NCBI RefSeq assembly: GCF_014650695.1
Contig: NZ_BMVL01000005.1
Span: 407,075-471,074, forward strand
DNA: 64,000 nucleotides
Reading direction: 5' to 3'
DNA from: Streptomyces avidinii
GTDB lineage: Bacteria; Actinomycetota; Actinomycetes; Streptomycetales; Streptomycetaceae
In this document: in pieces, positions 60,894 to 64,000 of the stretch
Layout of the letters: every line of letters starts with the position of its first letter
How positions within the stretch are numbered: position 1 is the first letter of the stretch
Translations under genes and position numbers: made by a program
Notes under the pieces: model-generated
What the model saw: the letters and a program-made list of their open reading frames with translations, nothing else
What the model was told of the DNA's origin: nothing
Databases searched by the model: none

Positions 60894-60950
60894 TTGACCG
60901 TTTCATGAACGCAATGTACTGTCGCTGACGTTCAGCGATTGCTGAACGTC
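60894..60950 (+). promoter_or_regulatory. Promoter with perfect operator palindrome for the serine hydrolase gene
   Basis: TTGACC (60894-60899) and TACTGT (60917-60922) are 17 bases apart. Immediately downstream, GACGTTCAGC (60927-60936) and GCTGAACGTC (60941-60950) form a perfect ten-base inverted repeat with centre GATT, lying on the predicted transcription start. This is a strong repressor-site candidate. The rest of the 60563-60974 gap is AT-rich near 60855-60920 and holds no gene. Confidence 0.7.
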
Positions 60951-60974
60951 GTTGCCGACACAAGGGGGTTCGTG

Positions 60975-62207
60975 ATGGGAAAGGGACGCGACGGCTTCTC
61001 CGAGGCGGGGCTGCGCAGGCTGCACGAGGTGCTGGCACGGTATGTCGAGTCGGGGAGGATCCCCGGGCTCGTCGCCCTCGTCGGCCGGGGCGACGAGACG
61101 CATGTCGAGGAAGTCGGGACGATGCGCCACGACGGTGGTGGCGCACCGATGCGCCGGGACACGATCTTCCGCATGGCGTCCACCTCCAAGCCGGTCACGA
61201 TGGCGGCGACGATGGTCCTTCTGGACGAGTGCAGGCTGCGCCTCGACGATCCGGTGGACGCATGGCTGCCCGAACTCGCCGACCGCCGGGTGCTGAAGCG
61301 GATCGACGGCCCGCTGGACGACACCGTGCCCGCGCGGCGGCCCATCACCGTACGGGACCTGGTGACTTCCACCTTCGGGCTCGGCATCGACCTGACGGCG
61401 CTCGGTTCCCCCGTCATGAACGCCATCTTCGAAGGCGGCGTCTTCAGCCAGGGCGCGAAGCCGCTGCCCGAGCCGGACGAGTGGATGCGCGACCTCGGCG
61501 CGCTGCCGCTGATGCGGCAGCCCGGTGAGCACTGGCAGTACCACCTCAGCCATGACGTGCTCGGCGTGCTCGTCGCGCGCGTCACGGGCCGGCCGTTCGA
61601 GACGTTCCTGCGCGAGCGCGTGCTCGATCCGCTGGGGATGAAGGACACCGGTTTCCACGTGCCCGCCGACAGGATCGACCGGCTGCCACCCAGCTACGCC
61701 CCCGACCCGCAGACCGGGGAGTTCACCGTGTGGGACGAGGCGGCGGGCGGGCAGTACAGCGCACCTCCGGCGTTCCAGGCGGGCGGCGGCGGGCTGGTCT
61801 CCACCGCCGACGACTACCACGCCTACTTCCGGATGCTGCTGAACCGGGGCAGGCACGGCACCGAACGGATCCTGTCCCGGCCCGCTGTCGAGCTGATGAC
61901 CACCAACTGCCTCACTCCCGAGCAGGAGGCGAGCCGATCCGCCCTTGCCCGCAACGCCGTTCACGTCTCGTTCGGACAGGGACAGCAGGGCGGCTGGGGG
62001 TTCGGAATGGCGGTACGCACCTACCGCGGGGACTACGCGCCCATCGGTCAGTTCGGCTGGGACGGCGGGACCGGCACCTCCGCCTACGCCGACCCGGAGA
62101 ACCGGCTCACCGGAATCCTGCTCACCCAGGTCGGACTGTCCGTTCCGGATCCGGCGCGGCTCATCCATGACTTCTGGACCACGCTCTACCAGGCGATCGA
62201 CGACTGA
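60975..62207 (+). CDS. Serine hydrolase, class C beta-lactamase / esterase family
   Basis: The 410-residue cytoplasmic-looking enzyme belongs to the beta-lactamase (PF00144) family. The catalytic SxxK is in FRMASTSKPVTMAATM near residue 76, the YxN-type tyrosine in HWQYHLSHDVLG near 190, and a late GWDGGTGTSAYADP replaces the KTG box. No signal peptide is present, which argues for an intracellular esterase or peptidase (EstB/LovD-like) rather than a drug-destroying beta-lactamase. ATG 60975 has AAGGGGG six bases upstream. A strong promoter and a perfect palindrome precede the gene, so it is likely repressed until an inducer appears. Confidence 0.9.
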   Translation: MGKGRDGFSEAGLRRLHEVLARYVESGRIPGLVALVGRGDETHVEEVGTMRHDGGGAPMRRDTIFRMASTSKPVTMAATMVLLDECRLRLDDPVDAWLPELADRRVLKRIDGPLDDTVPARRPITVRDLVTSTFGLGIDLTALGSPVMNAIFEGGVFSQGAKPLPEPDEWMRDLGALPLMRQPGEHWQYHLSHDVLGVLVARVTGRPFETFLRERVLDPLGMKDTGFHVPADRIDRLPPSYAPDPQTGEFTVWDEAAGGQYSAPPAFQAGGGGLVSTADDYHAYFRMLLNRGRHGTERILSRPAVELMTTNCLTPEQEASRSALARNAVHVSFGQGQQGGWGFGMAVRTYRGDYAPIGQFGWDGGTGTSAYADPENRLTGILLTQVGLSVPDPARLIHDFWTTLYQAIDD

Positions 62208-62211
62208 GACC

Positions 62212-62234
62212 GAGCCCGCGAGCCGGTCGGGCTC
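62212..62234. terminator. Short hairpin between convergent genes
   Basis: GAGCCCG (62212-62218) pairs with CGGGCTC (62228-62234) around a nine-base loop between the serine hydrolase and STAS stop codons. Confidence 0.5.
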
Positions 62235-62688
62235 AGGACAGCACCACGTGGCGCTCCGCCGGCTCTCCTGCGTCCGCCGGGTCGTGCGTGCCTTTCTGCC
62301 CGGCCCGGGCCTCGCCGATGAGCCGTGCCAAACGGCTGCGGGCCTCCAGGTCGGCGCAGAATTCGGCGGCGCCCGCCGAGGGCGTCCTCATCGTGATGTC
62401 GACCTTGCCCGCCATGTCCACGAGACGCGTCGGCTGGTGTCTCAGCCCCATGACCAGGAGTGCCGTCCGGCTGCGCCGGCTGCGCGCGCGCAGGGACGAG
62501 ATGAAATGGAGAGCGGCGGTGTCCATGAAGGTGACACCGCCCATGTCCACCACGACCGCCGCGTCGGGCGGCAGCGTGCGCAGCAGCAGACTCAGATCCG
62601 GCCGCACCGCCATGTCGATCTCGCCGGTGAGCGTGACCAGGAGGGTGGCGCCACCGAGCGGTACCACGGTTGCCTCGAAGGACTCCAT
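62233..62688 (-). CDS. STAS-domain anti-anti-sigma factor
   Basis: The 151-residue protein has a single STAS domain: ATLLVTLTGEIDMAVRPDLS, then VVVDMGGVTFMDTAALHFIS with Thr in place of the usual phosphorylatable Ser (MDTAAL). A disordered C-terminal extension follows from about residue 115. STAS antagonists free a sigma factor from an RsbW-like kinase when unphosphorylated. GGGAGGA precedes ATG 62688. No partner kinase gene is adjacent; the RsbW-like ATPase at 13.8 kb is one of many possible partners in such genomes. Confidence 0.88.
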   Translation of the reverse strand: MESFEATVVPLGGATLLVTLTGEIDMAVRPDLSLLLRTLPPDAAVVVDMGGVTFMDTAALHFISSLRARSRRSRTALLVMGLRHQPTRLVDMAGKVDITMRTPSAGAAEFCADLEARSRLARLIGEARAGQKGTHDPADAGEPAERHVVLS

Positions 62689-62965
62689 GGCGTCCTCCCT
62701 GGGCCGAGTGGCTGTCGCCGAACCTTTCCCGGGCACTGCACGCGCACGGCTCGTAGCCGTGCCGGAGGGCAGGGCGGCAGGCCCCGTCCACATACCCATG
62801 TGATAGACCCCGGACCCCGCGAAGCGCAACCTCTCCAGCCGTCGGTCCGCGAGGAGTGAGCGCACGGGTGGCGGGTAGCCGCCGGGTACCCGTGCTTGCT
62901 CCTGCGCGCCGGGCCGGCCGGCCCCGCGCTTCGGCAGGCAAGGTGGCTTCGAGGAGGTGCGCTCC

Positions 62966-63196
62966 ATGTCCGCAGCCAACCCTGACCCGCGTCCGCGGAC
63001 CCCGTCCGGCACGCCGGAGAGACGCGGTGTCCCGCCGGGCGAAACCCCGCCCGGGGAATCGAGCACCGGCTCCGGGGCGGGCCCGTACCGGCCCCTCTCA
63101 CGCGGCTGGGCCATGGGGCCCCTCGTGTTGATCTGCCTGCTCGCCCTGGTGTGCGCCCTGTTCTTCCTCGCCTACGCCATCGTCCTGGACCTCTGA
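62966..63196 (+). CDS. DUF6480-like small membrane protein
   Basis: The 76-residue protein has a hydrophilic Pro/Gly-rich N-terminal half (NPDPRPRTPSGTPERRGVPP, PGESSTGSG) and one C-terminal transmembrane helix (MGPLVLICLLALVCALFFLA). It matches the small actinomycete proteins grouped as DUF6480, function unknown, probably a tail-anchored membrane protein. ATG 62966 follows GGAGG by eight bases; the GTG at 62957 is less well placed. Confidence 0.75.
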   Translation: MSAANPDPRPRTPSGTPERRGVPPGETPPGESSTGSGAGPYRPLSRGWAMGPLVLICLLALVCALFFLAYAIVLDL

Positions 63197-63347
63197 CCGG
63201 CAACACGGAAGCCCCCGGCCGCCACGCACGGTGCGGGTGTACGACCCGCCGGAGCATCTTCCGTTCGATCCTCCGAAGATCGGTCTCGGTCGCATGCGCC
63301 GCCCCCGCCGGGGCAGCCGCACCGTGTCGACGATCCTGGAGGTTCCG

Positions 63348-64000
63348 GTGTCCACCACGACGGCTCATACGGCCGGTACGGCCCCGAAGTCGGGCGCACT
63401 GCCCGGAGGCCTCCTCGCCCTGCCGGGTGTCTATCGGCCGCAGGCGGACACCCGGCTGCTGGCAGAAGCGCTCGCGCAGGAGCCTCTCGGCCCGGGTTCG
63501 CACGTGCTGGAGATCGGCACGGGCACGGGCGGACTGGCCCTGCAGGCCGCCGACACCGGCGCGCGGGTGACGGCGGTCGACGTGTCCTGGCCCGCCGTGG
63601 TCACCGCCCGCCTCAACGCGCTGCGCCGCAGGCTGCCCCTGCGCGTCGTGCACGGCGACTTCGCGGAACGTGCCGCCGGTCGCCACTACGACCTGGTCGT
63701 CTCGAACCCACCCTACGTACCCGCCCCGGGCGTCCGGCTGCCGTCGCGCGGGCCGCGGCGGGCCTGGGACGCCGGCCCCGACGGGCGTACCGTCATCGAC
63801 CGGATCTGCGCGAGAGCCCCCGGCCTCCTGCGGCCCGGCGGCGTACTGCTCATGGTGCACTCGGGGATGTGCGGGGCCGAGGAGACCGTCCGCCGGCTGG
63901 CAGGGGAGGGCCTGGCGACCGAGGTGACGGCGAGGGCGTCCGTGCCCTGGGGGCCCGTGCTGCGCTCGCGCCGCGGATGGCTGGAGCAGCAGGGCCTGGC
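63348..64000 (+). CDS. HemK2/PrmC-like SAM-dependent methyltransferase (3' end outside window)
   Basis: The open frame from GTG 63348 runs to the window end, giving at least 217 residues. GGAGG lies five bases before the start. It contains VLEIGTGTGGLALQAADTGA (SAM motif I near residue 54), VTAVDVSWPAVVTARLNA, and the substrate motif LVVSNPPYVPAPG near 121 (NPPY, amide-N or glutamine methylation), then DAGPDGRTVIDRICARA. The architecture is that of the HemK2/MTQ2-type putative methyltransferases found in actinobacteria, related to release-factor glutamine methyltransferases. The true PrmC usually has an N-terminal helical domain not seen here. The C-terminus lies beyond the window. Confidence 0.88.
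   Translation, partial: MSTTTAHTAGTAPKSGALPGGLLALPGVYRPQADTRLLAEALAQEPLGPGSHVLEIGTGTGGLALQAADTGARVTAVDVSWPAVVTARLNALRRRLPLRVVHGDFAERAAGRHYDLVVSNPPYVPAPGVRLPSRGPRRAWDAGPDGRTVIDRICARAPGLLRPGGVLLMVHSGMCGAEETVRRLAGEGLATEVTARASVPWGPVLRSRRGWLEQQGL

Noticed and set aside
60975-62207. Secreted beta-lactamase
   Set aside because: SxxK is present but there is no signal peptide and the KTG box is replaced, so an intracellular esterase or peptidase of the same fold is more likely.

Overview
The window looks like chromosomal DNA from a Streptomyces-type actinomycete. Base composition is very GC-rich with strong third-position G/C bias. GTG starts are common, and several genes appear to be leaderless. A complete conservon (sensor, roadblock, DUF742, GTPase, P450) is present, and there are two genes with the rare TTA codon, which in this group depends on the bldA tRNA. 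No tRNA, rRNA, CRISPR array, insertion sequence or phage gene was found. The content reads as accessory or arm-type chromosome: many small regulatory, redox, export and secondary-metabolism units, each one to six genes long.

Layout. 1-6.6 kb: a partial quinone oxidoreductase, a frameshifted DUF2804 gene, a leaderless regulator/DUF3291 pair under matching inverted repeats, a DHFR-like reductase, a GH15 hydrolase and a CatB-type acetyltransferase. 6.7-13.6 kb (all minus strand): cytochrome bd oxidase cydAB, an SDR, a GMC oxidoreductase, a cyclase-family hydrolase and a TetR regulator. 13.8-17.9 kb: an anti-sigma-like ATPase, a VanX-type dipeptidase, a secreted LppX-like protein, a carotenoid oxygenase and a decayed SRPBCC gene. 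17.9-20.1 kb: an MFS exporter and its TetR repressor, which share an operator motif. 20.1-26.4 kb: a four-gene NHLM/NHLP peptide-export operon (double-glycine precursor, HlyD-like protein, peptidase-ABC, second ABC) with no peptide-modification enzyme nearby. 26.8-31.5 kb: N-formylglutamate amidohydrolase, SRPBCC, RecQ, GNAT and GYD proteins.

31.8-38.3 kb holds the most suggestive stretch. A conservon cvnABCDE ends in a CYP157-like P450 that lacks the K-helix EXXR motif. It is convergent with a two-gene terpene unit (SAM methyltransferase plus class I terpene synthase). Both cvnC and the methyltransferase carry a single TTA codon, so both units are probably developmentally gated. 38.4-45 kb: a hypothetical protein, a membrane-anchored Mrr-like nuclease, a secreted lipase, and a lipid/membrane trio (PAP2-diacylglycerol-kinase fusion, BrkB/YihY, PAP2). 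45.0-48.4 kb: a dps gene behind a sigma-B-type promoter, convergent with a rifampin phosphotransferase gene that has a match to the rifamycin-associated element upstream.

48.4-53.4 kb: a two-gene unit of a small hypothetical protein and a 1451-residue STAND-type NTPase. 53.7-58.5 kb: the xanthine dehydrogenase operon xdhA-xdhB-xdhC, with a possible 25-codon small ORF upstream. 58.9-64 kb: a gene with a start-proximal frameshift, an ArsR regulator, a lone roadblock protein, a class-C beta-lactamase-like serine hydrolase behind a perfect operator palindrome, a STAS protein, a DUF6480 membrane protein, and a HemK-like methyltransferase cut by the window end. Functions are assigned from motifs and remembered family features only; no database search was run.
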